Source of the DNA: Gremmenia infestans
Taxonomy: Eukaryota > Ascomycota > Leotiomycetes > Helotiales > Hamatocanthoscyphaceae
Assembly (NCBI GenBank): GCA_032629725.1
Contig: JAFEVB010000036.1
Coordinates: 930,001 to 994,000 of the forward strand
Length of the DNA stretch: 64,000 nt
Direction: 5' to 3'
In this document: positions 42,454 to 54,867 of the stretch, piece by piece
Layout: each line of letters begins with the position of its first letter
Numbering within the stretch: position 1 is the first letter of the stretch
Notes under the pieces: model-generated
Told to the model about the DNA's origin: nothing
Databases searched by the model: none
The model's input: only the letters and a program-made list of their open reading frames with translations
Program-made: the position numbers and the translations under genes

Positions 42454-43820
42454 CTATTCTTCATCATCGTTTTCCTTTTCACTTGATACACGCGCAGAGA
42501 AAAGACGCTGACTCGGTGCTTGTATAGCCTCCACGAACCTGACCGTTGGAATCGGCCAATTACAAAGCTTTGGGTATTGAGGATCGTCAATGTCGTCAAT
42601 GTCGTCAATGTCGAAGTCTACGTCAGCTGGTAGAAAATGTGAGTAAAGCATGACGAGCTGCACAGTGTTCACTTACGATCATCAGTCATCTCCTGTAGCT
42701 TAAGATGAGCCTCTACCAAATGCTCAGTAACATTTTTTGCCATCATATCCCATGTCACTTTATAACGACTTTTTCTGTGTGCGTCGGATTTCTCTATACC
42801 GTTTGTAGTATCCATCGGTATATTTTTGGGGGTGATAAACGCAACGTCTCTCTCGAGATCTAGGCTCGTAGAATCTCGGACAATTAATAGAAGTTCCTGC
42901 ACACCATACCAGTGGAGAAGAAGGGCATTCACTAGGCCCGAAGCCAGCCGCCATGCTTCAATGTTGATGGCCAATCGATGAACTAGAGTAGGGTATTTAA
43001 GTTCGTCTACCAGATGCTCATATTGATTTCGTCCGTTGTTAAAACTGGGATCGCCCCCACTATAAACGGTAGGACGTCAGATTTTCTTCTTCAAAAGGGA
43101 TCTGGATAGCGGCAACGGCCACCCGCGGGTTATGAGACACCTTTCAAGTAGAAAACGAGGAGATGTTTCCCAGGATTCGAAACTTGAATAAGACTCCAGG
43201 GTATCTTACCGGAATTTGCCGCAATACCATCTGATCTCACCGGAAAAGCACGCCTCGCCATAGTAATATTGAGCTATCCAAAAAGTATCAACAGCAAGAT
43301 TGACGTAATTCTTGATGGTTTTGAACCGATAATAATCAAGCTGGAGTGAATTCGCGGCTTCCCTTGCCTCATTGCAGGTGTTCATGATGAGGTAGACTTG
43401 GCTACGACTGACGCGCCGGTCCTGAAGAACATGTATTTGAGGCACTTGACAAGCAAGCTTCCAAATCATTCTAGATGTTCTTGTTAGCTAGATTCACTTC
43501 CGCCAACAGTCGACATACTGGCGCAACTCAAGAGGCAGCTCTCCGAATTTCCTGAACTTGACACCAGAGTTCTGCTGAAGCGTTGCCAGAGCCATGACTG
43601 ACGCCTTGAGCTCCTTTCCCAATCTGTCGTTGTCCTGCTGCAGCTGAGACATTGATTTGTGGATAAGGCTATTGTCCTGATGCAACTTGAAAATCGACTC
43701 CTTGAACAGGGCTGCAGAACCCCGAAGTTCCAATCGTAGAGTGCCATTTTCGATCCCGAGTCTCTCAACAAGTTTGCGAAGATCGTTGAAGGAGCCAGCA
43801 AGGTTGGCGATAGTATCCAT
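42454..43820 (-). CDS. 2EXR-domain protein with N-terminal coiled coil
   Basis: Four exons, 43519-43820, 43210-43470, 42677-43059 and 42454-42626, give 372 aa. The first ~85 residues form a coiled coil (MDTIANLAGSFNDLRKLVER and following heptads). The join of exons 1 and 2 restores FRKFGELPLELRQMIWKLAC, the start of the fungal 2EXR domain, followed by IHVLQDRRVSRSQVYLIMNTC. A Trp/Tyr-rich middle section and an acidic stretch (DVDFDIDDIDDIDDP) lie in the last exons. 2EXR proteins form large, fast-evolving families in Pezizomycotina and have no established function. The second intron (43060-43209, 150 nt) is longer than most here, so that join is slightly less sure. Confidence 0.82.
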
Positions 43821-44582
43821 GGTGTTGGTGATGAAGTTGTAAGAAATCCCAAGAAGTTGGAAGAAGTTGGAAGAGGTTGTGAGTAGTTGGGGATGGAGGT
43901 GCTTTTGAGACGCGGACCAAATAAAGGCAATGTAGCTACCTAGCTACCTAAGATTGAATCCCAACCAACCCGCAAAAGCTCTGAGCTCATATTCAATTTG
44001 CTTCAGAAGACAGCAATGTACCGCATCATGTGACTGCTATCTTCAGTGCTCCTTCTAAGTCAAACATTCTGTCGAAGAAAAGTATTCTAAGGAAGTATCC
44101 AGATCAAGTATCGATGTTCGAGATTCGCACAGTCGGCGAGATAGCGAGAAGAACTTCGACCACCACCCTACGTGGAGCTTGGATTAGGATTGATAGTCAT
44201 ATTGGAGGTCTAGGTGAAGTTAAGAATGTTAGACAAGGCGTGTAATATCGAGGTTCTGGGACAGTACGTACTTCTAGCTCAAGCGGGCACTTTCCATTTT
44301 TTCTCTCTCGCGTCGAAAGGTCTTGCTCCTCCTCTCTCCACAAATACTCAGGTAGGAGATGGGAGTCTGGTCCAAGACTATGGAATTGGCCAGTGACTTC
44401 CTGACTTGGCTCTTTGAGATTGCCCCAATCATGACTTTATGATGGTGGTCACTTCACTTTGCACTTCCTACAGCCTTAATAAAAGCAGAATATCTCATTA
44501 TGTCATAGCAAACGTCTACAGTGCAATCCTAACAAACAACAAAGGTATCCATAACTCCATAAACCATCTCAATTCATAATCT
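43821..44582. other. intergenic: 2EXR gene promoter and MCM2 3' flank
   Basis: 762 bp with no supportable gene. The DNA immediately upstream of the 2EXR start contains repeated AAGTTGG words (43852-43876). Confidence 0.5.
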
Positions 44583-47339
44583 TCAAGCCGCCGCAGTAGC
44601 AGTTCTGTTCCCTCGTTCCAAGTTCCGCCCAGCTCCTGTCTTCTTTCCGGCACCAGGTCGAGCGAGAGTATACTTGGCAAAAGAACGAGCAAGTGCCTTC
44701 TTGCAGCTGACCTTCTGACTGCCGACGAAAGAGTCGATTGTTACCGCAATAGCACGATCGACATCTTGAGAAGAGACATAATCTGATAGACGCATTCTGC
44801 AGAACGCTTCACTGATACGCATGATAGCTTCAAGGTGACGGACCTGGGAAAGTGTTAGATATGCTAGGTCATAAGAATATGGCAGAAACTTACAGTGATC
44901 GGATAAGCACCGGTGGCTAAGGACTCCCTCCTCATGTCAGCGAAGAGCTTTGATATCTTCTCTTCATCGATGTTGTACAGCTTGGGGCTGCATCTCTCTC
45001 TTGCATATAGAATATACTTCCGAAGCAACTCCTGTGGGATCTCTCCTTCCTGCTTTGGTTCACCACCATTGACAGCTCCAGCACGCACCTCGGAATCATG
45101 TTCAACATCCATGCTATTTTGATTTTCATCAATAGCTTGAGTGACTGGATGAGATCGACCGTGAGATCCGACAACGAATCTGGCCAGTCGCTCATCTTCC
45201 ACTGGATCAACAGTATCCCGAACAACGCAGAGGATGTCAAAACGGGATAGAATAGGTTCAGTGAGCTCAACGTTTTGGGAGAAAGGAATTGTTGAGTTAT
45301 AGCGACCTCCCATTGGATTGGCAGCGGCGATGATACCACAGCGAGCCTGCAAAGTTGTGACAATACCAGCTTTGGAGATGGAGATGGTCTGCTGTTCCAT
45401 AGCCTCGTGGATTGAGGTTCTGTCTTGATCGTTCATCTTGTCGAACTCATCGATCAGGCAAGTACCCCGATCGGCAAGCACCAAAGCACCTCCTTCCAAA
45501 GTCCATTCGCTTGTCAAAGGATCTTTACGTACACTGGCTGTCAAACCGACAGCACTTGCACCTTGACCAGTGGCAAACACAGCACGGTGAGCAGTCTTCT
45601 CCACATACTTGAGGACCTGCGATTTGGCAGTTCCAGGATCACCAAGCAGAAGAACGTTGATGTCTCCACGAATATGAAGCTTGCCCATTCTCTCCTTGGC
45701 TACACCTCCAAACAACGAGAGGGCAACGGCCGTCTTGATATCAGTGTGGCCGTAAATGCTAGGCGCCATCGAGTGGATGATCTTGTCAACAATCTGGGGA
45801 TCCCGAGCAAGGGACCGAATCTGGTGCTCATCTTCTTCGGTAAGTCTGAAGCCAGCCAGCTGATCATGAGACTTGACGATATTATTCGCTTCCAAAATCG
45901 TAGCAAAGACAGGGAAGCCGTTCTTGTTGTTCAGTTGAGCGTCGTAGTTGTTGCGGTACACACCAGTAACTTCAATCTCCTCTCCAGGCTTGGCTCTGTC
46001 AATAAGATCCCACAAGAGGATCACTTCACGGTGACGAGGAAGACGGCCAGCTGGAACTGTGCCAGGTGATTCTTGGAGAGTGAGCTTCTGGTAGTTACGG
46101 TAGACGGTCTTTTCTGAGTTCAGGTTGAACGGTCCGCGGGATTGACAGTTCTGGCAATATGAGATCTTGACTTCAACATTGGATTCCTGTTGGAAAGGGC
46201 CAAGTCGGGTGTGACATTTGTTGCAATCAAACATGACATATTTCAATTGAGGGAATACCCCACTTCGGCGAGTGACGACTCCACTGACACGAACCAAGCA
46301 GTTCAAGTGGGTTTGACGCAATTGGCGGAGAGTGTAGTGAACTGGCAAATCTGAGATGCGTACATGAATTTCGGAATGGATTCGCTCGTAATCTGGATAA
46401 TGAAGAAGAGTAACTTCCATAGCAACTTCATCGAATAATTTGAGCATCTCTCCAGGAGCATTTGCGAGGAAATAGGCCAGAATAGCTTTGGAGGAAGACA
46501 AATGATCATAAGATACCTCCAAAGATTCAGCGTTGATTTCTCCGAGGGTTCGAATCCGACTCCCATAAACCGAAACTCCGTTGTCATCAGTATACTCGGT
46601 CAAGAAGGCCTTGAACTCTCTCTTGATGGTTCTCTGGACAGCGTTTTGGGCAACCCATTCCACCAAACTTGATGCCTTGACATCTTGCAAGGTCTCGAGG
46701 GAAAGCTCTTCTTCCATAATGTCGTCTTGCATGTCTTCATCCTCATCTTCGTCGTAGTGATGACGGCGTCGACGAGGTTGTGCTGTAAGATCCAGATCGC
46801 CATCTTCATCTTCATCTTGAAGGAAAGCTGCTGGCATGCGTCTTTGACGATCAAGCTCGCGGTCTCGGCGGTTCAGCCGCTGTTCGAGCTGTCGCCTCGA
46901 AGCAGCGTCAAGATCATCGTAGTCGCCTTCATCGTCGATATCTCTTGCATCGTATTGATCATCCTCACGAGTTTTATAGTCCTTTTCGAAATCGCCCCCA
47001 AAGAGATCGATTCCGTCTTCATCTTCGGCCATCTCGTCGGCATCGTCAATGTCGAGAGCAAGTTCTTCCTCTACATCGTCGTCATCCTCGACGCCGTGCT
47101 GAATAGGGTAGGCTGGAGGTGAGGATCGAATGTCTCCTGCTGGGCTGGATGCACCGAGTCCAGAAGGACCATCTTCGGGTTCTCTTGAACGCTTGCGACT
47201 CCTGCCACCCGTCGGCCCACGATTCGCAGAAGACATGTTGGGTCGTAAAGGAGAGCTGCATAATACTTCAGTCAATATGGATGGGGCTTTTAAGGGGTGG
47301 TGGGGTTGACTTGGATTGTCAAATTTTTCCTTACCTCAT
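44583..47339 (-). CDS. MCM2: DNA replication licensing factor MCM2
   Basis: Proposed exons 47335-47339 (ATG plus two bases), 44894-47255 and 44583-44843 give 875 aa. The acidic N-terminal tail (DDDDVEEELALDIDDADE) is typical of MCM2. The zinc finger is CNKC...CQNC, Walker A is GDPGTAKSQ near residue 540, Walker B LIDEFDKM, and the arginine finger SRFD. The C-terminal exon adds VRHLEAIMRISEAFCRMRLS and QKVSCKKALARSFAKYTL, the MCM2-specific end; the 50-nt intron before it is in phase 0. MCM2 is part of the MCM2-7 helicase and binds H3-H4 through its tail. If the 5-nt exon is wrong, translation starts at the internal ATG 47236 (MSSANRGPTG) and 8 residues are lost. Divergent from the UBR7-like gene. 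Confidence 0.96.
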
Positions 47340-47602
47340 CGCAGCTACTTGATGTCTTGCCTTTTTGATCTTCAATGTTTGAAAGCTCCAGAAGTTCGAG
47401 GTGCTCTTTGTAAATGTTGATGTGGGATAGGAATTGAAAATGAAAATGAGGGTAGATTCAGGGCGCGTAAAGTCGCGTTGGACGTGTCAAGCTAAACCGC
47501 ATTGGGCCGACGGACGTGTTAAGTGGTTTTTGTCGCGACCACCACATGTCGTAGATTTCCAAGCTTCACATATGCTCCGTTCCATCTTCGACTCTAGATA
47601 CC
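47340..47602. promoter_or_regulatory. divergent promoter MCM2 / UBR7-like
   Basis: 263 bp between start codons. GGCGCGTAAAGTCGCGTTGG lies at 47462-47481, about 125 bp from the MCM2 ATG; its GCGTAAAG core is shared with GGACGCGTAAAG upstream of RFC5. The words resemble MCB/E2F-type G1/S elements, though a perfect ACGCGT is absent here. Confidence 0.6.
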
Positions 47603-49343
47603 ATGGATCCTCCACCAGCCCCCGGATCAAGCTTTACAGAACAACTTAGCAGTCAAGCAACTGCCCCATCTCGAAGTCAGAGCTTCTCCCAGAAGTCAGA
47701 CGAGTCCCACACAGCAGCTGAGTATGTTCCCCGCGGGGTTGCAGATTCATCATTATCGGAATCTGCGCAAACTGTATACTAATGCCTCTGTAGATTCATC
47801 GATAGCCAGCTTCAACTCGAAGCTGACGCGCGCGAAGCCTTACCATATGTATTTCCATCGTTCCTCCGCTTCCGAGACAATACTAATAGAACTACAGAAA
47901 TTCGACAACTGCACAAAAACATTAGGTCCTCTCCGCCAAGTTCTTTTCTCCTGCCTAACGTGCAACCCTCCTCCCGAGAACCCATCCGATCCATACAAAC
48001 CAGCCGGCGTGTGTTACTCTTGCTCAATACAATGCCACGGTGAACATACATTGGTGGAGCTCTTCAATAAGAGAAACTTCACTTGTGACTGTGGAACAAC
48101 GCGTCTGCCAGCGACCTCACCCTGCACTCTCCGCATAAATCCAGAAACCACTACAAAGGGTGGAGCTCACTCAGAGCTTCCAGACCCAAACAACAAATAC
48201 AACCAGAACTTTAAGAATCGTTTCTGTGGATGTGAGTGTGACTACGATGCGCATGCACAGAAGGGAACGATGTTTCAGTGTCTGGGGCTGGGTACGGCCG
48301 ATGAGGGTGGATGTGGCGAAGACTGGTGGCATCCTGGATGTATCGTCGGAATGGGTCCGGAATGGTTTGAGCAAATGAATCGCACAACTACCCCAAAGAA
48401 GCCAAAGAATGAAGGCCTCCTAGAATCGATCACCGAAGTCACGGAGCATGTTGTGGAGGGACATAACGGAGAAGATGCAAACATAACAGGTAACCCTACG
48501 GAAACAGCACCCGAAGATGATGACGACGATCCACCTCCACCCCCAGGATTCCCCGAAGAAGACGATTTTGATGGCTTTATCTGCTACAAATGTGTTGATG
48601 CAAATTCATGGATCAAGCGATATGCAGACACGAAAGGCTTCTTAGGTCCTGTGTTTAAACGAAGCACGGCACCATCCCCAGAAAGAGGGCTATTAGCCAA
48701 GGTGGAAGAAGCTGTATCCTCAAATATCCTCAGCTCTAAGAAACGCAAAGCCGATGATGACGACGAATCTGAAACGTCTGGGCCATCAAAGCGGTTGAAG
48801 GATGAGAGTTCGGATGCAGCTGCGAAAAGTACAACCACAGAGACATCAGAAGCTTTGGATAAGCCCGCAATTGAAATACCACCCTGCAAATACAAAGCAC
48901 TCCCACCTGCGCCAACAGGCCAATTCTCACTATTCTTCAAGTCCGATTTCCGAGATCACCTCTGTCACTGCTCAGACTGCTTCTCCAATCTCAAAAAGCA
49001 CAACCAGCTCCTAGAGGAAGAAGAAATCTACGAGCCTGAGATGTCGGAGAGCGGAGGTGAAGATGCAGCTAGCACAGTTGGAAGTGGCAGTATCTACGAT
49101 CGTGGCGAGAGCGCTCTGAAGAACGTCGATCGCGTCAAGGCAATTGAAGGCGTCATGGCCTACAATCACCTAAAAGACCAGCTAACGCCTTTCTTCAAGC
49201 AGTTTGCGGAGAGTGGGAAGGCTATTGGTGCGGAGGATATCAAGGCTCACTTTGCTAAGATGAGAGGAGATGCGGATGCTATTAAGGCTGCGGGCGAGGA
49301 TGCGAAATCTACTGATAATAGGAAAGAACAGAGTGGATATTGA
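47603..49343 (+). CDS. UBR7-like protein (UBR box plus PHD finger, S. pombe Mlo2-like)
   Basis: Three exons, 47603-47721, 47794-47848 and 47898-49343, give 539 aa. The first ~58 residues are disordered. The UBR box covers about 73-122: CLTCNPP, GVCYSCSIQCHGEHTLVELF and FTCDCG. It is followed by NFKNRFCGCECDYD and the PHD-like finger through GCGEDWWHPGCIVG and GFICYKCVD, in the order seen in human UBR7 and S. pombe Mlo2. An acidic/Pro linker (DDDDDPPPPPGFPEEDD), a KKRK-type nuclear signal (SSKKRKADDD) and a final CHCSDCFSNL block occur. UBR7 is reported as an E3 ligase for histone H2B; in fungi the role is open. It is divergent from MCM2. Confidence 0.92.
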
Positions 49344-50104
49344 GAAGACGTTGTAACATGATATGGAGTTGGCATGAAGGTTTGTAGGATATTTGTATAC
49401 AAAATAGGGGCACCAGGGCGAACAGATCCTCACTCGGCGGCCCTCAATGACACGGCATTTTCACATACCTCTTTTTGCAATATCACTGTAACTAGCAAGC
49501 GAGTGAGTAATCGCCTATCATTGCAGACAAATGGCCTAGTTGCCTTATCCTGAAATTCCAGCCTCGTCCCTTTCTCCGTGCACGAAAAATAACCTTCACT
49601 CATTTGTCGTTGTACAAGAATCTCGATTTGTGTGGCGTCCCGGGTCACGGCCCGAGCAAACCGTCAACGAACTCCACAACTGCATGAGATCCGCAACATT
49701 GCATCGCCTTTGAGTTGTCATCAGCGGGACAACATCAAGCTTGGTATGAAGAGTTGATCATATATGCATAGGGTGATGACCCGATGCAGGACGAGAGTCG
49801 TGTCCTTCGATGAAAGGTCTAGGTCTAGGTTAGGAAATGGCGGTGGGGGGACGGGTGTTCATGATGCGGTTGGACACGATCGAGACAAAGGATTGCATTT
49901 CGGTAGGTAGCGAGCTGCATTATTGCTTGTTTTTGTTAGCAATCATGCTCGCTGGGGAAAGAAGACACGGCTCCATAGTCTCAATGTATCAGGCGAAGCA
50001 GGATTCTGAAAGTCGAGGACGATGAAGATGCCGCTTTCTATGTCTAGGACGAGCTATGGAAACCTGAGATCATTGCCAAGGTTCCTTTCAGAACCTCAGT
50101 CCTC
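49344..50104. other. intergenic, convergent 3' flanks
   Basis: 761 bp between the convergent UBR7-like and GH3 genes; no supportable gene. Confidence 0.5.
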
Positions 50105-53100
50105 CTAAATACCAGTCCACCAGCTCGTCTTATCTACGGCAAAAGTCTCCTTCAAAGGAACCTCCTTGCTCGTAGTCCCAACCAGCACCGCATACTCATC
50201 TTTCTCCATCACCCAAGCATTTCTGACCTCGTCCCAAAAGCTCGCCGCATACTTGACTTCAATTGGAACTTTCGCAGCTTTGCTCTCTCCTTTTTCCAAC
50301 CACACTTTCTTGAAGCCCTTCAATTCCTTCACTGGGCGCTTGATGCTGGGGCTCTTCTGCGCAATATAGACTTGTACCACTTCTGCGCCTGATACATCGC
50401 CCGTGTTGGTAACCTTAACGGTAACGTTGAGATCCTTGTCCGTCTTCTCGACCTCCAACTCGGATACAGAGAAGGTAGTGTAAGAGAGTCCATGACCGAA
50501 CGGGAATAGAGCAGGCAGGTCGAGCATCTCATACCACCTGTATCCCACATAGACATCTTCGCCGTAGAGCGTCCGTCCCCTCTCCGTTCTGTAGTTCAAG
50601 AACGCAGGGTTATCTTGTAAGCGGACTGGGAAGCTGAGCGGGAGTTTGGCGCTCGGATTCACGTTTCCGAACAAGATGTCGGCGATGGCGTTGCCGGTCT
50701 CGTTGCCGCCATACCATGCATGAATCATGGCTTTTATGGAGGAAGCCCAGGGCATGGCGACGGGGGTCCCGGATTGCATTACTACAACTGTAGAAGGGTT
50801 GGCTGCGGCGACGGCCGTGATAAGGTCGTTCATCTTGCCGGGAAGGTCCATGTTTTCTCTGTCTGCGCCTTCGCCTTCCCAATCGGCCTATAAAGGAGTC
50901 CTTAGCTACAAAATACGTCACAGAAATGGCAGACTTACGTTAAGACCGGCACAGATGATCACTTGATCAGCTTCCTTTGCTAGAGTAGCTGCATGTTTGA
51001 TTTCTTCCTCTGCGTTGATGACTTTCGCGCCACCGAGTCTCACGGCACCCTGTCCGAAAAGTAGAGAGCTTCCAGGATCCAATTTGCTTGAAGGCGCGCT
51101 GCCGAATTCAACCTTGATATGGTACTTTTCTCCTTTCTTCATAGGCACAATACCCTTCTCTTCAGTAGTCCCACAGTTGAAAAACATTGTTCCTTTCGTC
51201 TGCGTCGTCTCGTCATCGATAAGTAACTTGTCGTTAACAAACAGCTTAGCCGTTCCAAAACAACCTAGACCAAACTCAAAATCACAATCTTCTTCGGCGG
51301 TAAGATAGCCTTCGATGTCAGCCCACCACATGGGGCTCTTGAATCTCGAGCATTCGTAGTCCATCATCAGTAACTCAGTCTTAGCTAGGAGAAGCTCATC
51401 AGCGATCTCGCGGTTCTTGACTGACGGTGGGTCATTGTAGGCTCGGAATGATACACCGGGTTCTCCTTTGTCGGTCTTAAGGATGCTGCCGATGAGTGGC
51501 AACTCCTTGTGGGCGTAGCAACCAACTGTATATTCAGGCGGTGAGGTCAGCTGGGCACTGATGCCCTCAAATGGTGTGACAGCATAGTAGGCTCGAAGTG
51601 CTGCTGAGCCACCTCCGTGGTAAGCTGCAATCTTAGCATTGGGGCCAATAACAAGAGTCTTTGCAAGATTAGTAGCCATATGTCAGGTATTAGGAGAACA
51701 CTTGCCTTCTTCTCTTTGGACAAAGGTAGCATTTTGTCATCATTTTTCATCAAGACAATAGAATCAGCACCGATCTTCCTAAGGAGAGCGGCTGTCTCCG
51801 GCGTATCCGCAGTTTTTTCCTCGGCATCCTCAGGGATCTTGGCAATAGCACAACGGTTTATGAGATTCAAGACGTTCCGAACCCGCTCGTCTAGAATATG
51901 TTGTGGTACTTTGTTGACACCCACGGCCTGAACCAGCGGCTCGCCTCGCCACTTCGTGGCTCCTGGCATTTCGAGATCAAGGCCTGCTTTGATTGACCCG
52001 GATGTTGAATATGTTCCCCACCTAAAGGATGTTAGGATAATTCATCTGAAGCTAGTGGGACATTGGGGGTTTACCAATCGCTCATTATACAACCATCGAA
52101 GCCCCACTCCTCTCTGAGAATCGTCTGGAGGATCTTGGGATTCTCGCTGACATGGAGACCATTGATTTTGTTGTAAGCAGTCTATTTTTTAGAGTTAGTT
52201 CGATCAATAAAACAAAAAGCAGAACACTTGGGGGTATTATTTGAAGAAAGTCATTTTTCACATGAAGGGAGGAAGCCGATTTTAGCGGGGTAAAAGGGGT
52301 GAAGAAAAAGAAGAGACAAACCATGAAACATCCAGGCTTAGAGTCTCTGATGACCAACTGAAATGGCAAGCAGTAGATCTCTCGCAATGCCCTATCTGTA
52401 ATGATAGCATCCGTCCCATTCCGGTCATGCTCTTGGTCATTACAGACAAAATGCTTGATGGTAGCAATAATGTCATCATCCTGAATACCATTGACTAAGG
52501 CAGCAGCACCAAGACCGGCGAGAACAGGATCTTCGCTAATACTTTCGAAGCCTCTGCCTCCTAGAGGAGAACGCTGCATGTTGATAGTAGGTCCCAGAAT
52601 CACGTGGGTCCCTTTAGCCCTGGCCTCATGGGCCATCACATTCCCTGCTTTGCGGAGAAGTTCGATATCCCAAGTTGCTCCAAGAGCGGTACCGCAAGGG
52701 AAACATGCAGCTGGAGTAGCTGGAAGTAAAGTCAGTAAAACCTCATTCAGAGTGTCTCTTGACTTATCCAAGGTAGCTTTGTGCCCAGGCATTTATCTCA
52801 TAGCAGTGTGAGTGGATGTATTATCTGTACTTACCATTGAAGAAAGTGGTGCCTCGTACACCATTCGGTCCGTCCGATACTCTGATTTTAGGGACGCCAT
52901 GCTTAGGCAGAGGAACTTGTCAAGAAGTCAATACCCCACACTTTGATCGAGCTTCCTCGATCGAAAAAGCTATTGAGAGATGCAATCATCCTTACCAGTA
53001 TGCCACCAGTCGGATCCTGAGAGGTATTAGCAATCATAAAATTTAGGGACTGAATAAATCGAACCTGCTAGTAGGGCTACCTTTTCCACATTGTTGAGCT

Positions 53101-53137
53101 TGACGAGCAAATGTTCCACGTCCACCGTTGCTGTCAT
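50105..53137 (-). CDS. glycoside hydrolase family 3 beta-glucosidase with PA14 domain
   Basis: Eight exons, 53065-53137, 52996-53016 (21 nt), 52835-52915, 52322-52719, 52075-52181, 51706-52021, 50939-51658 and 50105-50887, give 832 aa. GH3 landmarks: GSDWWHT, IRVSDGPNGVRGT, GRGFESISEDP, KHFVCNDQEHDRNG and the nucleophile Asp in CIMSDWWGTYST. After VLMKNDDKMLPL comes the second domain (TLVIGPNAK), with a PA14 insertion between (VSFRAYNDPP to GSSLLFGQG), and finally DWEGEGADRENMDLPG and a fibronectin-III-like tail. The protein has no signal peptide (MTATVDVEHLLVKLNNVEKV), so it is probably intracellular, like the bgl4/BglB-type fungal enzymes. The intron 51659-51705 is GC-AG. It hydrolyses beta-glucosides; the exact substrate is not determined. 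Confidence 0.94.
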
Positions 53138-54867
53138 TTTGAGAAGTGTTCGGTTGGATTGCAGGGAGATATAAATATGAAAAGAAGTCACGAAGAACGC
53201 TCAGGTGAAGGGAAGAAAACAGGCAAGATATGTAGCTCCTCGAGATGCGGGCCCGCGTGGAACAAACATCTCTTGCATGGAGATAGTTTCCATGAATACC
53301 TTGCTTATTCGCTGGCTGAGGTTCTTGTGACGGATAATGCGAGGAGGAACGTCTGCCGGTGGATAAACTGGAAATCAATAAAAGAGATAGCTGGTCATTG
53401 GCCGAACTAAGATAGTGGGGGCACGACAGACCGGACAATCTTCGGCTGGACGAAGTTGTAACTACAATAGGTTGGAGGGTTGTTCCCATGTGTCTTGATA
53501 TCTGCAATGAATAACGAGTAACGGAGAAGTCTAGTAAGTGGACGTTGTGGCAATAGAAGCTTGATGCAGAGAGCCCCAGGCGGTTGAAGCCGGTCCATGG
53601 ATATATCTCAACTGCAGCTAAACACAGCCTCTACCTCTTCCCCTGAAGCTTGCAAGCTGCTCAGCATACAAGGCTACTAAGTTTACGGCACTACTGAAAG
53701 ATCCAATGTAAAGAACCTATCCAACGCTAAAGTAAAGCAGTTTTGCGTTAGTGTATTGGTGGAAATGGCGGAGGGCTCTTCACCATCCATGTTGAGATCT
53801 TCGGATATCAATTGGCAACCCCATAGATTCCTTTCTAAGTATTTCACGACAGGTAGTATGAGGCTATCAGACCCCTTTGTTCTTCACTGCTACTATGGGC
53901 GTCTTGAATACATAGTTCAGTCCATTGCTCACGTGACAACCCTCCTCCCATCACTGGGGGGAGGGGGGGCCTTATTCCTGGGGAATCATCTCTTTCCTAC
54001 CATCTACTTTGAGGTCAACATTGAGAGACACTTTAAAAATCCTCATGCACAAAAGAGTAGGTATGTCAAAAGGGAAATCCTGCAAAAGATAAAAGCAAAA
54101 ACATACAACAGTAGGTATTCGCTGGTGGTCACCCACCCAACTACTAATCTACCGCTTTGGATCTTGAGTATGGCAGAGCGGACGGGATGCCCTATATGCT
54201 CCAAGCTATGGTCGTATGTGTCAGCTCTTTGCCTTATTTCATATAATAGCATTAATGTGATCAGAGGTAAGTCTCAAAACTGAACCTCGCAACTCGCAAC
54301 GAGGGACTTGCCTATTTTTAAATTACTGAAACGAAGAGAGGCGATGAGAGCTAGTGTCCATAGTGTATAGCTTCCTTCGGCAATTATCGAATAATGTGTA
54401 GGAAGAGTAGTTAGTCCATACCGAAACCCCTGAAAAAATAATACGTGGCGGCTGCACTGCCTAGCTCAACAATTCTCTAGTGGTTGTATGTTATATGACT
54501 GTATGTCTGATTAGCAGCTTGAGACAAAAGCCAGAGACAATGACGAATACTTTGGATGGGGGCGAGAGTGGCACACAGGACGATCTACCTAAGGGTGTTC
54601 TGGAAGAGACTTCTCGGCCGCATCAACTTGGAATCCGCGTGAAGGTAAATTGAGCAGAGAAAGAATACAAATGAGTAGGTCGGGATAGGCAAGTTATGAA
54701 GAGAAACGAACGAATTGTCTAGATCAACTTCTTTAGAACGGAGGTAAACAATATGCTCCAAACCGAGCTTGTCGAACTTGTTCCAATTGCTCTATGCTTT
54801 TATAAATCCACACCAGCTAATTTTTACATAACCATGTCGTGGACTCTGGGGTATCATTGAAAACATC
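53138..54867. other. 1.7-kb intergenic, GH3 promoter and MFS 3' flank
   Basis: A plus-strand frame at 53765-54283 (about 172 codons) is long but has no domain or codon pattern that persuades me. A poly-G run of about 13 bases with one interruption lies near 53958-53969. No other gene is visible. Confidence 0.5.

Noticed and set aside
46547..46557. GGTTCGAATCC, a perfect tRNA B-box-like word
   Set aside because: It lies inside the MCM2 coding sequence (RIRTLGE), and I see no acceptor-stem or anticodon-arm structure around it.
53756..54283. 175-codon open frame upstream of the GH3 gene
   Set aside because: It starts at TTG (first ATG 53765), spans a poly-G run translated as GGGG and shows no domain; chance is likely.
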